From Blastopirellula marina (GTDB lineage Bacteria > Planctomycetota > Planctomycetia > Pirellulales > Pirellulaceae): 64,000 nucleotides of DNA. The position numbers and the translations under genes are program-made. The notes under the pieces are model-generated. The model saw nothing but the letters and a program-made list of their open reading frames with translations. It was not told where the DNA came from and did not search any database. Positions 7,863-15,627 of this stretch are shown piece after piece. The stretch spans positions 1 to 64,000 of the forward strand of contig NZ_PUIA01000081.1 in assembly GCF_002967715.1 (NCBI RefSeq), read 5' to 3'. Every line of letters begins with the position of its first letter. Position 1 is the first letter of the stretch.

Positions 7863-7884
7863 GAAAAGAGGATGCCCCCTTTTC
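7863..7884. terminator. Candidate bidirectional terminator between convergent genes
   Basis: GAAAAGAGG (7863-7871) pairs with CCCCTTTTC (7876-7884) with one A-C mismatch and a 4-nt loop. The T-rich and A-rich arms would serve as tails for either strand. It lies between the convergent SRPBCC gene and the membrane-protein gene, where a shared terminator is expected. Confidence 0.4.
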
Positions 7885-7920
7885 AGGATTCTCGTTTCTA
7901 ATTGCTTGCCGACGAAGAAA

Positions 7921-8343
7921 TCAAATTGAGTCTTCGTTCCCTTTTATTCCCCAGCGAACTCGCGCCACCACAAATGGGATCCAGATGACAAGACCGATAA
8001 TCAGGGTCACCTTTCGGTTCTCGTCTGCAACGGTGCCAACGTCATTACCACTGGAATTGAATGACATGGGCGGAAGCATACGATAATGCAGCAAATTACT
8101 AACGGCGGGGGTCGCCAGTTGATCAAGTAAAATAATCGCCGCTGCTACCACCATAAAGGCTATGCCATAGGAAATCATGAACGACCGTGGCGACACGGCA
8201 AGAATCAGAATTAAGGCAATGCCACAAGCCGCACACATTACGACAAATCCGGCTTCGGAATCACTCACGACGCATGCCAACGTTATCGCAATGCAGGCGA
8301 TATACACGCACAATTCCCTGATGGATAGCTGGAAATTATTCAT
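7921..8343 (-). CDS. Small membrane protein of planctomycete type
   Basis: The ATG at 8343 has a good upstream AGGTGG; a GTG 9 nt earlier is the alternative. The 140-residue protein has an amphipathic start (NNFQLSIRELCVYIACIAI) and three to four hydrophobic helices. This F-x-L/I-S-I-R-E-L pattern leading into a membrane helix recurs in planctomycete membrane proteins of unknown function (recalled, not searched); a similar start occurs in the 44970 gene of this window. It is separated from the convergent SRPBCC gene by about 120 nt. Confidence 0.7.
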   Translation of the reverse strand: MNNFQLSIRELCVYIACIAITLACVVSDSEAGFVVMCAACGIALILILAVSPRSFMISYGIAFMVVAAAIILLDQLATPAVSNLLHYRMLPPMSFNSSGNDVGTVADENRKVTLIIGLVIWIPFVVARVRWGIKGNEDSI

Positions 8344-8381
8344 CGGTACCACCTAAGGAAATTCGTTCCACCTGCTCATAC

Positions 8382-9014
8382 CTACCGCTTGTTATGCGAG
8401 CCATCGCACCCTGGCGGCTTGTTGGTCAATCCGCAGACGCAGTCGTTCATCCCTTTGCCGTCTAAGATTCGGGGGGCGAACTTTTCGATGCGGGCCGTGC
8501 GGGTCTTCGCTTGTTTCGCTTCGGCGAAGTGCATCACGTAAGCACGTTGGCGTCCTGGCGTGAGGGATTCAAATGCTCGTTTAAGTTTCGGGTCTTCCTT
8601 GAGCTTGGCGGTTAGCTCCGCTGGGAATTCGTCGGGGCCTTTCTTCGCTTCGATTTGCTGGCCGGAGCGTTCGACCTCGATGGCCTGCTCGATAAGGAAT
8701 TTCAGTTGAGACTTTAGCCCTGTGACTTGTTTGGCGTCGGTAAAGCGGACGACACGGAAGGTTCGGCTGTTCTCGCCGGGGGCGGTCAGCAGGTTCTCTG
8801 GGTCTTTCAGTAAGGGGCCTTTAAAGAAGCTCAGTACGCAGTCCTTTTTGAACGCCGCGATCATCACGACGTTCTTGCCGTCGAGCGTGTAGCAGGGAGC
8901 CCGCCACTTCCACTGTTCACTTAGCTTCGTCGAGAGGACGAGCTTACGCAATTGCGACAGGACATCTTGCCACGGGGAATGTTGCTGAATGTAGTCGTCG
9001 ACGTTGGGGTTCAT
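8382..9014 (-). CDS. YdeI/DUF1801-family protein with C-terminal CDGSH motif
   Basis: The start at 9014 follows AAGG by 8 nt; earlier in-frame codons lack a site. The 210-residue protein begins with a DUF1801-like domain (KLSEQWKWRAPCYTLDGKNVVM...CVLSFFKG) and continues with a YdeI-type region (FESLTPGRQRAYVMHFAEAK, then RIEKFAPRILDGKGMND). The normal YdeI end is extended by C-V-C-G-L-T-N-K-P-P-G-C-D-G-S-H (residues 192-207), which fits the CDGSH iron-sulfur signature C-x-C-x2-[ST]-x3-P-x-C-D-G-[SAT]-H exactly. CDGSH proteins bind a 2Fe-2S cluster with three Cys and one His. The role of YdeI proteins is not settled. The site has all four ligands, so cluster binding is plausible. Confidence 0.85.
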   Translation of the reverse strand: MNPNVDDYIQQHSPWQDVLSQLRKLVLSTKLSEQWKWRAPCYTLDGKNVVMIAAFKKDCVLSFFKGPLLKDPENLLTAPGENSRTFRVVRFTDAKQVTGLKSQLKFLIEQAIEVERSGQQIEAKKGPDEFPAELTAKLKEDPKLKRAFESLTPGRQRAYVMHFAEAKQAKTRTARIEKFAPRILDGKGMNDCVCGLTNKPPGCDGSHNKR

Positions 9015-9215
9015 ATGTTTACCTTGGAAATCAATTCTTATCGCTAAGAATGCCACCTACTGGGAACCTACGCTATCACGGTGGTAGTTACCACGCCAGA
9101 GACAGGCCATGCCGCCAGTTTGGCAAATCTGGGGAAAAACCAGACAACGAACTCCTTTTTACCTCGATAACGTGAGTGGGCAGAGAAACATCCATCATGC
9201 AAAGGATCGAGGCAT

Positions 9216-10103
9216 ATGTCAGTCAAGTTGAAGGAGCCACTCATCCAACCGGTGTGGCCTCCGAAGGGATACGCAAAGAAGGTGATGGTCACCGAGTCGG
9301 ACGACTGGTGGATACTGGCCGCGATGCACGGGTTTAGCGATCCGTGGGACATCATCGTCTTCAACTTTGGGACACGCAATCCGGACGAGGTGAACTGGTG
9401 CCTGTATCACGTACTGGGTTGTCGTAAGAAGTCGAAGGATGGCAAGAATTACGACTTCGGCAAGCCTTGCACGGGCACCCAGTACATTTACATTCCACCG
9501 GCCGGCTGGACACCACCCACGACCGCCGATGAAGATGCCTGGGAACGCTGCCGGGCGACGATCAATTCCTCGTCGGTAAAGAGCCTGAACCTGTCGCTGT
9601 TCGCCTATCGGCTTTCGATCAGTGGCCCCGATTTCAGCAAGATCGGTTACCTGCTTAATACGAAACGAATCACGGCACGCCTCGATCCGACACACCCGCA
9701 CGCGGCCGAGTATGTTCCCGAAGACGATGAGATTATTCTCAAATCCCTGCCGAGCGATCAACTCGACCGGAGTTTTATCGTTCACGAAGCGGTGCATGCC
9801 AGCTTCGACTACCGATACAGCCAAGGCGTTCGCACCTATCAACTGGACGAAGAATGCTTCGCTTACGTCGTGCAGATGCTCTACCTCCAGAAGTTTTACG
9901 GCACGAGTTGGCCGGTAGCCTTGAATGGCAACTACGATGCGAAAGACACCTGGATAGCTGCCTGGGACGTAGCCAATGCGGTTCGTGGTCCGGGGAATGT
10001 GCCCGTGGCATTGACCGATAATTTGATGAAAGTTTACAAGAAGTCGAAGGCTGGTAAGGGGGTGGCTACGCTTGACCGACCTGGCCATAACGGGATTCGC
10101 TAG
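9216..10103 (+). CDS. Putative HEXXH metallopeptidase with LysM-like N-terminus
   Basis: A 295-residue protein with no signal peptide. The N-terminal 95 residues (DPWDIIVFNFGTRNPDEVNW ... YIYIPPAGW) look like a degenerate LysM-type module. The C-terminal half has HEAVHASFDYRY, an HEXXH zinc motif (H190-H194), with acidic residues D211-E212-E213 about 20 residues later in the right place for a third ligand. This layout suits a zinc peptidase of gluzincin type. Proteins with such short folds are sometimes effectors of contractile injection systems, but no VgrG, PAAR or immunity gene is adjacent here, so that idea is only speculation. No family name is assigned with confidence. Confidence 0.7.
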   Translation: MSVKLKEPLIQPVWPPKGYAKKVMVTESDDWWILAAMHGFSDPWDIIVFNFGTRNPDEVNWCLYHVLGCRKKSKDGKNYDFGKPCTGTQYIYIPPAGWTPPTTADEDAWERCRATINSSSVKSLNLSLFAYRLSISGPDFSKIGYLLNTKRITARLDPTHPHAAEYVPEDDEIILKSLPSDQLDRSFIVHEAVHASFDYRYSQGVRTYQLDEECFAYVVQMLYLQKFYGTSWPVALNGNYDAKDTWIAAWDVANAVRGPGNVPVALTDNLMKVYKKSKAGKGVATLDRPGHNGIR

Positions 10104-10139
10104 CGATCGCTGTTCAATTGGCGATGTCTGTTAAACTCT

Positions 10140-10169
10140 GCACGCCCAAGCAGACTTGGGCGTGGCACC
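10140..10169. repeat. Palindromic intergenic repeat, copy 2
   Basis: CACGCCCAAG (10141-10150) and CTTGGGCGTG (10155-10164) form a perfect 10-bp stem with the loop CAGA, flanked by GGCACC. It is nearly identical to copy 3 at 11598-11627 and related in opposite orientation to copy 1 at 2329-2363. It lies between the metallopeptidase and a methyltransferase gene and could also slow transcription, but no T run follows directly. Confidence 0.75.
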
Positions 10170-10251
10170 TGGGGGGGATTTTTGTTGTAACCAATCGCAC
10201 GTTTCGGCATCTGACTGGGGACTCACGTGATGTTAGCCCCCAGAAAGATGC

Positions 10252-10938
10252 ATGAATCAGCAAGACCCCTCGAAGTTCTTCGATCAGGAAAAAGCGGCCG
10301 GGTACGACCAGCGGTGGGCCGGCATGGCACCGATCAACGATGCGCAGCACCTGCTATTGAAGGCCGTTCTTTCGCCACTGGGGCCAATCGCGCGCGTGTT
10401 ATGCGTGGGCGCTGGCACCGGAGCGGAACTGTTAGCACTAGCGGCCGCGTTCCCCGAGTGGACGTTTACGGTGGTCGAACCAGCACCAGGCATGATGGCC
10501 GTGTGCCGTCAGCGGGCCGAAGCCGCCGGCATCACGTCGCGCTGCACGTTCCATGAAGGATATCTCGATAGCCTTCAGCCAAGCCAGCCGTTCGACGCCG
10601 CGACCAGCATTCTCGTTTCGCACTTCCTGGTCGATCGCGAAAAGCGAAAGCGCTACTTCGCAGAAATCGCCCAGCGGCTTCGTCCCGGCGGGCTGCTGGT
10701 CAACGCCGACCTGGCCGCCAACATGCAGAGCCCCGAGTACGAGCGACTCGTACAGCACTGGGTTTCGCTGCATAGCCTGGTGGGCCTCGAAACGAAGACC
10801 GATCACCTGGGCCGCGAGGTCGCGCTGCTTTCGAATAAAGAGATGCAACAGCTACTGATCGATAGCGGACTGACCCGCCCTACCCTGTACTTTCAGACGC
10901 TGCTGATCCGCACGTGGGTCTCTGAGGTCGCGGCGTAA
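10252..10938 (+). CDS. Class I SAM-dependent methyltransferase
   Basis: A 228-residue Rossmann-fold methyltransferase. Motif I is ARVLCVGAGTGAELLALAAA (SAM glycine loop), the acidic residue after strand 2 is in TVVEPAPGM, and the post-II segment is FDAATSILVSHFL, with LRPGGLLVNADLA as the later strand. The substrate cannot be told from sequence; it may be a small molecule. It is followed 26 nt later by a second, different methyltransferase gene in the same orientation, so the two may be co-transcribed. Confidence 0.88.
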   Translation: MNQQDPSKFFDQEKAAGYDQRWAGMAPINDAQHLLLKAVLSPLGPIARVLCVGAGTGAELLALAAAFPEWTFTVVEPAPGMMAVCRQRAEAAGITSRCTFHEGYLDSLQPSQPFDAATSILVSHFLVDREKRKRYFAEIAQRLRPGGLLVNADLAANMQSPEYERLVQHWVSLHSLVGLETKTDHLGREVALLSNKEMQQLLIDSGLTRPTLYFQTLLIRTWVSEVAA

Positions 10939-10964
10939 CGAGCACCACAAAGGAATCATCCACA

Positions 10965-11579
10965 ATGAGCGAAGACGTTCAAGAGTTTTGGAACTCGCGT
11001 TTTGGACGCGAAGAGTATATCTACGGAACGACGCCGAACACGTTCTTAGCGTCGTCGATCCATCACTTCCCACCGCAGACGAAAGTACTGTGCCTGGCCG
11101 AAGGAGAAGGACGCAACGCGCTGCTGCTCTGCCAGCAAGGGTACCAAGTGCACGCGGTCGATCTTTCTACCGAAGGGAAAGCGAAAGCCGAGCGACTGGC
11201 GGCGCAGCACCAAGTTTCGCTGACGTACGAAATTAGCGACCTGAACGATTACGACTACGGCGAGAACCGCTGGGATGCGATCGTTTCGATCTTCGCCCAC
11301 ATCGATTCTGCCTCACGGGCGAATATCTATCCGAAAGCGATCGCCTCGCTGAAAGAGGGTGGCATCTTCCTGCTCGAGTCGTACCATCCGCGGCAGCTGG
11401 AATATGGAACCGGTGGGCCGAAGGATGTCGATATGCTGGTCACGCTAGAAAATCTGCGTGCGCAGCTTGGCAGCCTGCAGGTGTTGCACGAAGCAGAACT
11501 GGAACGGGATGTTACCGAGGGGACCTTTCATACTGGCAGTGCGTTTGTGACGCAGTTGATTGTGCGAAAGGGGGAATAA
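10965..11579 (+). CDS. SAM-dependent methyltransferase, TehB-like
   Basis: A 204-residue methyltransferase beginning FWNSRFGREEYIYGTTPN, a start typical of TehB/thiopurine-methyltransferase relatives, where Y-x-Y-G-x-x-P-N is common. Motif I is TKVLCLAEGEGRNALLLCQQ and the acid after strand 2 is HAVDLS. TehB-type enzymes methylate metalloid or sulfur compounds and are linked to tellurite or selenite resistance; the real substrate here is unknown. It ends 18 nt before a palindromic repeat and converges on the copper ATPase gene. It differs strongly from the methyltransferase before it and is not a tandem duplicate. Confidence 0.88.
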   Translation: MSEDVQEFWNSRFGREEYIYGTTPNTFLASSIHHFPPQTKVLCLAEGEGRNALLLCQQGYQVHAVDLSTEGKAKAERLAAQHQVSLTYEISDLNDYDYGENRWDAIVSIFAHIDSASRANIYPKAIASLKEGGIFLLESYHPRQLEYGTGGPKDVDMLVTLENLRAQLGSLQVLHEAELERDVTEGTFHTGSAFVTQLIVRKGE

Positions 11580-11597
11580 GGTAACCTGGTATCGTTT

Positions 11598-11627
11598 GCA
11601 CGCCCAAGAAGACTTGGGAGTGGCACC
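11598..11627. repeat. Palindromic intergenic repeat, copy 3
   Basis: CACGCCCAAG (11599-11608) and CTTGGGAGTG (11613-11622) form a stem with one mismatch and the loop AAGA, flanked by GGCACC. It matches copy 2 at 28 of 30 positions. It sits in the 63-nt gap between the convergent methyltransferase and ATPase genes, so it might work as a shared terminator. Confidence 0.75.
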
Positions 11628-11642
11628 CTGTTTGTGGTTGGC

Positions 11643-14090
11643 TTACTCGGTGAGGTTTGTCGCTCGTAGTCGCAGTGCGTTACTGATGACGCTGACAGAG
11701 CTGAAACTCATCGCGGCGGCGGCGAACATGGGGTTCAGTAGGGCGTGCATGCCGAAGATGGGGACCAGGATGCCGGCCGCGATCGGCACGCCCAGGCTGT
11801 TGTAGGCCAGTGCGAAGAACAGGTTCTGCTTGATGTTTCGCATGACGCGGCGGCTTAGGCGGAATGCTTTTACGACCCCTTCCAGATCGCCTCCCATCAA
11901 GGTGATCGACGCGCTTTCGATGGCGACATCGGTACCGGTTCCCATGGCAATGCCGACATCCGCGGCGGCCAGAGCCGGGGCGTCGTTGATGCCGTCGCCG
12001 GCCATCGCGACTCTGGCCCCTTCGTCACGCAGCTTCTGGATGCGGTCGTGCTTGTCTTGCGGCGAGAGATCGGCCTGGTAGTCGTCGATGTTTAGCTTCT
12101 TGGCGATCGCCTCGGCTACCTGGGGGTTGTCGCCGGTCATCATGATCACGCGAATGCCCATGTCGTGCAGCGACTGGATCGCCCCGGCGGTGGTCGCTTT
12201 CAGGGGATCGCTGACGATCAGCGCCCCAGCATACTTGCCATCGACACCCAGGTAGACCTTCGTTCCTTCGGTGGAGCCAGTCGCTTTAAACTCGATGCCG
12301 TGATCTTTCAGCAGCGAGGGCTTGCCGCAGACGATCTTCTTGCCATCGACCACGGCCTGGACGCCCTGTCCGGTGGTGGAATCGAAAGTGGACGTATCGG
12401 CCAGCTTCATATCGCGATCTTTGGCCGCGTTGACAATCGAGCGGGCAATGGGGTGCTCACTGTTCTGTTCGACGGCGGCGGCATACTTCAACAATTCTTC
12501 TTCGCTGAAACCTTCCGCAGGTTCCAGGGAGGTGAGCTTCGGCTTTCCTTCGGTAAGCGTGCCGGTCTTGTCGACCACGATGGTATCGACCTGCTGTAAT
12601 GTTTCGAGCCCGGCGGCTTCTTTCACCAGGACACCGGCCTTGGCACCTCGTCCGACGCCGACCATGATCGACATCGGTGTGGCCAGCCCGAGCGCACAGG
12701 GGCACGCGACAATCAGTACGGCCACCGCATTCAACAGGGCGTACGCCAGCTTCGGTTCTTCCGGCGACCAGAAAGCCCACACCACGAACGTGACAATCGA
12801 GATCGCAACTATCGCAGGCACGAAATAACCAGAGACCGTATCGGCCAGACGCTGAATGGGGGCTCGGCTGCGCTGGGCCTGACCCACCATCTGCACGATC
12901 TGCGAGAGAACCGAGTCTTCGCCGACATGGGTGGCCTTGATGCGGAGGGTACCACTTTGGTTGACGGTGCCGCCGATGACGCTGTCCCCTTGGGCCTTTT
13001 TGACCGGGTTTGCTTCACCGGTGAGCATTGACTCGTCGACGGTCGAACTACCGGAGATCACCTCGCCATCGACAGGTATCTTATCGCCCGGCACCACTTT
13101 CAGTTCTTGTCCCTGCTGCACTTCGCTCAAGGGGACTTCGCGTTCCTGACCATCTTCGATGATACGAGCCGTGGGGGGGGCCAGGTTGATCAGTTCGCGA
13201 ATCGCACTGCCCGTCTTCTTGCGAGCCCGCAGTTCAATGACCTGCCCCAGCAGGACCAGCGTAACGATCATCGCCGCGGCCTCGAAGTAAACAGGGACTT
13301 CACCCCCATGCTGGAAGGCATCGGGTATGAAGCCAGGGAATAGCGTCGCGACGAGGCTATACAGGTACGCCGCCGAGACACCCAGCGAGATCAACGTAAA
13401 CATGTTCAGGTTCATCGTCATCAGCGACTTCGCACCGCGTACGAAGAATGGCCACCCGCACCACAAGACGACCGGGGTTGCCAGCACCAACTGAATCCAC
13501 CGCGAAACGTCAGCCGGGATGCCCAGTTCGATTCCCAGCATCGGCAGCATGGCCATCGCAAAGATGGGCACGGTAAGCGCGGCCCCTACCCAGAAGCGAA
13601 TCGTCATCCAGGTCAGTTCGGGATCGTCTTCTTCTGCGTCGGTCGTGATGGTCTCAGGCTCGAGGTCCATGCCGCACTTGGGACAACTGCCAGGGTGATC
13701 TTGCCGCACCTCGGGATGCATCGGGCAAGTATAAATGGTCTTTGTCTGCGGCCCGGTCGGCTGGTTGCGTTCGAGCGCCATGCCACATTTGGGGCAATCG
13801 GCGGGGACATCGCTTTCGACGCCATCGCACATCGGACAGATATACTTCGCCGACGACTTCGCGCGCGGCTTCTTGGTAGCCGAATGACCTTCGTGACCGT
13901 GGCAGCAGTCATGCCTGGCTGGCGGCTCGCCGAGGGTAACCAACTGCATCGGTGCCGCTTCAGATGAACCGCCGGCCTCAAACTTCTTCAGACAATGCTC
14001 GCAGCAAAAGTAGAAGGTTTGCTCATCGCGAGTCGTTTTCCAGGGTGTCGACTCTTGAACTGTCATTCCGCAAATGGGATCGATTGCCAT
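11643..14090 (-). CDS. copA: Copper-type P1B heavy-metal ATPase with YHS and two heavy-metal-binding zinc-ribbon-like units
   Basis: An 815-residue P1B pump. The N-terminus has a YHS domain ([11 protein letters not shown] ... [12 protein letters not shown], 1-40), a His/Cys-rich linker ([10 protein letters not shown], 60-69) and two heavy-metal-binding units: YICPMCDGV...CPKCGM (84-104) and [11 protein letters not shown]...CPKCGM (120-141). The pump core has the metal-site motif [12 protein letters not shown], the phosphorylation site [20 protein letters not shown] in the N-domain and [17 protein letters not shown] with these P-type signatures indicates Cu(I) export. There is no classic HMA metal-binding domain. 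The GTG at 14114 would add eight residues; 14090 starts the YHS domain at its normal place. No CueR or CsoR regulator is adjacent. Confidence 0.93.
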   Translation of the reverse strand: MAIDPICGMTVQESTPWKTTRDEQTFYFCCEHCLKKFEAGGSSEAAPMQLVTLGEPPARHDCCHGHEGHSATKKPRAKSSAKYICPMCDGVESDVPADCPKCGMALERNQPTGPQTKTIYTCPMHPEVRQDHPGSCPKCGMDLEPETITTDAEEDDPELTWMTIRFWVGAALTVPIFAMAMLPMLGIELGIPADVSRWIQLVLATPVVLWCGWPFFVRGAKSLMTMNLNMFTLISLGVSAAYLYSLVATLFPGFIPDAFQHGGEVPVYFEAAAMIVTLVLLGQVIELRARKKTGSAIRELINLAPPTARIIEDGQEREVPLSEVQQGQELKVVPGDKIPVDGEVISGSSTVDESMLTGEANPVKKAQGDSVIGGTVNQSGTLRIKATHVGEDSVLSQIVQMVGQAQRSRAPIQRLADTVSGYFVPAIVAISIVTFVVWAFWSPEEPKLAYALLNAVAVLIVACPCALGLATPMSIMVGVGRGAKAGVLVKEAAGLETLQQVDTIVVDKTGTLTEGKPKLTSLEPAEGFSEEELLKYAAAVEQNSEHPIARSIVNAAKDRDMKLADTSTFDSTTGQGVQAVVDGKKIVCGKPSLLKDHGIEFKATGSTEGTKVYLGVDGKYAGALIVSDPLKATTAGAIQSLHDMGIRVIMMTGDNPQVAEAIAKKLNIDDYQADLSPQDKHDRIQKLRDEGARVAMAGDGINDAPALAAADVGIAMGTGTDVAIESASITLMGGDLEGVVKAFRLSRRVMRNIKQNLFFALAYNSLGVPIAAGILVPIFGMHALLNPMFAAAAMSFSSVSVISNALRLRATNLTE

Positions 14091-14114
14091 TTTCTTGCCT
14101 TTGCCGTTAAGCAC

Positions 14115-14582
14115 TCCCCTGTCGAAGGAGGTCTGCCATTACGCGCATTGAATATCGTTACTGCAAAGAGTGCAAATGGTATTCCTATAAACACTTACTT
14201 TCGATGCCGCAGAGTGATTAAGGATTCGTACGGCTGGCAATTCTTCCCAGGAGGAATCGCATGCATAACCTCCATTTGATTTGTCATGGTTCCGATGGCG
14301 TCATAAGCTACCATGCACGCGAGCGAGAATTCATTTTCATCAAAAATTTTCTTTGCCTTTTCGATTCCTCCTTTGCTAAACTTCCCAACAGAGGCCCATG
14401 GATGGTGTCCTTGAAAGAAGTGGCAGCTATTTTGCGGGACAACATTGGAGGGATTCGTGATTCCACAGGCTGGGCAGTCTCAGACGATGGCTGTCCGGCG
14501 GTGACTTCCTTTTCTCATCTAATCGTCACCCGGCTGAAGCTCGGATTCGGCTTGCCATGGGTGGTGTGGAGGAACGTGACCC
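14115..14582. other. Long intergenic region without a convincing gene
   Basis: About 470 nt upstream of the copper ATPase and of the 14583 gene. One open frame (14261-14647) runs through it but its first part is poorly protein-like and it overlaps the next gene out of frame. The stretch is less GC-rich than its surroundings in places (14150-14390). It must hold the promoters of both divergent genes; no clear dyad of the CueR or CsoR type was found. Confidence 0.4.
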
Positions 14583-14951
14583 ATGTTGAAGCGATTCGGA
14601 TTTTTCGAGGAGAGCAGTCGACGCGAAGCTCTACAAGACTTGCGTGAACTGCAAATGATGGGGCCTCTCGATGAAGAGGACCTGGTGGTGCAATATCTTA
14701 GCGAAGGCACCCTGCTGTTTGAAGCAAACAGCGACGCGTTCGACCGGTTGAAAGAAGATAGTGTCATGATCGGTTCGCCAGACGTCTACAGCGATGGCGA
14801 ATGGTGTTGGTCTGGGGATGTCATCTATTACATCCGTCACTATCACATTGCCGTTGAATCCCAGTTCTTTGATTGGATGCAGCGGAACAATTGGAAGTGC
14901 CCCAAGATCGTAAGCGCGGAAGCACTGGTTCAGTCGAACTGGCAAACCTGA
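14583..14951 (+). CDS. Hypothetical protein (122 aa)
   Basis: An ATG preceded by GGAGGAA at about 8 nt. The 122-residue product is acidic, soluble, and rich in aromatic residues (WCWSGDVIYYIRHYHI, FFDWMQRNNWKCP). No signal peptide, membrane segment or known motif is seen. It stands alone between the divergent ATPase and the convergent DUF5989 gene. The function is unknown. Confidence 0.65.
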   Translation: MLKRFGFFEESSRREALQDLRELQMMGPLDEEDLVVQYLSEGTLLFEANSDAFDRLKEDSVMIGSPDVYSDGEWCWSGDVIYYIRHYHIAVESQFFDWMQRNNWKCPKIVSAEALVQSNWQT

Positions 14952-14990
14952 GTGCTTCCCCTTTCCTAGTGCCTGGGCCGCATTGCCGAT

Positions 14991-15209
14991 TTAGAACAAG
15001 GTGTAAACAAACGGTGCCAAACCACTGCCAGCCAGCAGGCCCACCACGCCGATGGCCAGTAGGGTGAGGATCATCGGAATGAGCCACCATTTCTTGTTCT
15101 CTTGCAGATAAAGCACAAACTCGCGCACGATACCGGGATCGCCCTGTTCGGCCTGCGAAGCGAACTGATCGTGGTCGTCAGGCTCGTTGGTTTTCGGATC
15201 TTGGTTCAT
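14991..15209 (-). CDS. DUF5989 family membrane protein
   Basis: A 72-residue protein with a polar N-terminus, then EFVLYLQENKKWWLIPMILT, one transmembrane helix and the end APFVYTLF. This ENKKWWL-P ... APF-YTLF layout is the DUF5989 signature as I know it. Members are almost always encoded beside a carbamoyltransferase and an SxtJ-like protein, as here: it begins 7 nt after the SxtJ gene. It is likely a small inner-membrane subunit of the same system. The exact role is unknown. Confidence 0.85.
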   Translation of the reverse strand: MNQDPKTNEPDDHDQFASQAEQGDPGIVREFVLYLQENKKWWLIPMILTLLAIGVVGLLAGSGLAPFVYTLF

Positions 15210-15216
15210 GGGAATT

Positions 15217-15627
15217 TTAGAACTGCTTGAAGTATCGATCGGTGCTGGTCGGTTTGGTCGGCCGCTGGACCCAATACGAGTCGCGGTCGTCCTCTTTCAA
15301 TTGTAACGGATCGTGCCCCAGAAGACGCATGACGATTCCCACCGGCAAAAAGACGCCGAAATAGGTGACCAACAGCAGCACGTGACTCACCACGAATGCG
15401 ATTGGAAAGGTAACGACCTGCCACGTGCGAATGATCGGCAACCGCGTCGCCGGCACCAGGTAATAGGCCACGCACACCAAAACGGCCAGCACGGCCACGG
15501 CGATCGCCAACAGTGGACTGACACCCCGGCAAGCAGCCGCGACGATCAGCAGCAGCGCCGTCAGCGAAAGGCCAAACCAACGCTGCATCGAGGCCGAGGG
15601 CTTCGCTTTGATATCGACCAGTACCAT
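15217..15627 (-). CDS. SxtJ-family membrane protein
   Basis: A 136-residue protein with three to four predicted membrane helices (around 18-32, 38-58, 70-95) and a polar C-terminus with DRDSYWVQRPTKPTSTDRYF, the hallmark tail of SxtJ-like proteins found beside carbamoyltransferases. Its start codon overlaps the last base of the carbamoyltransferase stop codon (TAATG at 15627), so they are translationally coupled. SxtJ is named after the saxitoxin cluster, but homologs occur in many exopolysaccharide and unknown loci. The role is unknown. Confidence 0.83.
   Translation of the reverse strand: MVLVDIKAKPSASMQRWFGLSLTALLLIVAAACRGVSPLLAIAVAVLAVLVCVAYYLVPATRLPIIRTWQVVTFPIAFVVSHVLLLVTYFGVFLPVGIVMRLLGHDPLQLKEDDRDSYWVQRPTKPTSTDRYFKQF

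Noticed and set aside
9068-9379. Open frame on the minus strand overlapping the start of the HEXXH gene
   Set aside because: Overlaps a better-supported gene, with no recognisable motif.
9219-10088. 289-codon antisense frame opposite the HEXXH gene
   Set aside because: Mirror frame of a gene with a zinc motif and LysM-like segment; no motif of its own.
14261-14647. 128-codon open frame in the gap before the 14583 gene
   Set aside because: No convincing ribosome site, overlaps the following gene out of frame, and the first part is not protein-like. Its middle (around 14400-14580) is the only part that could be real.
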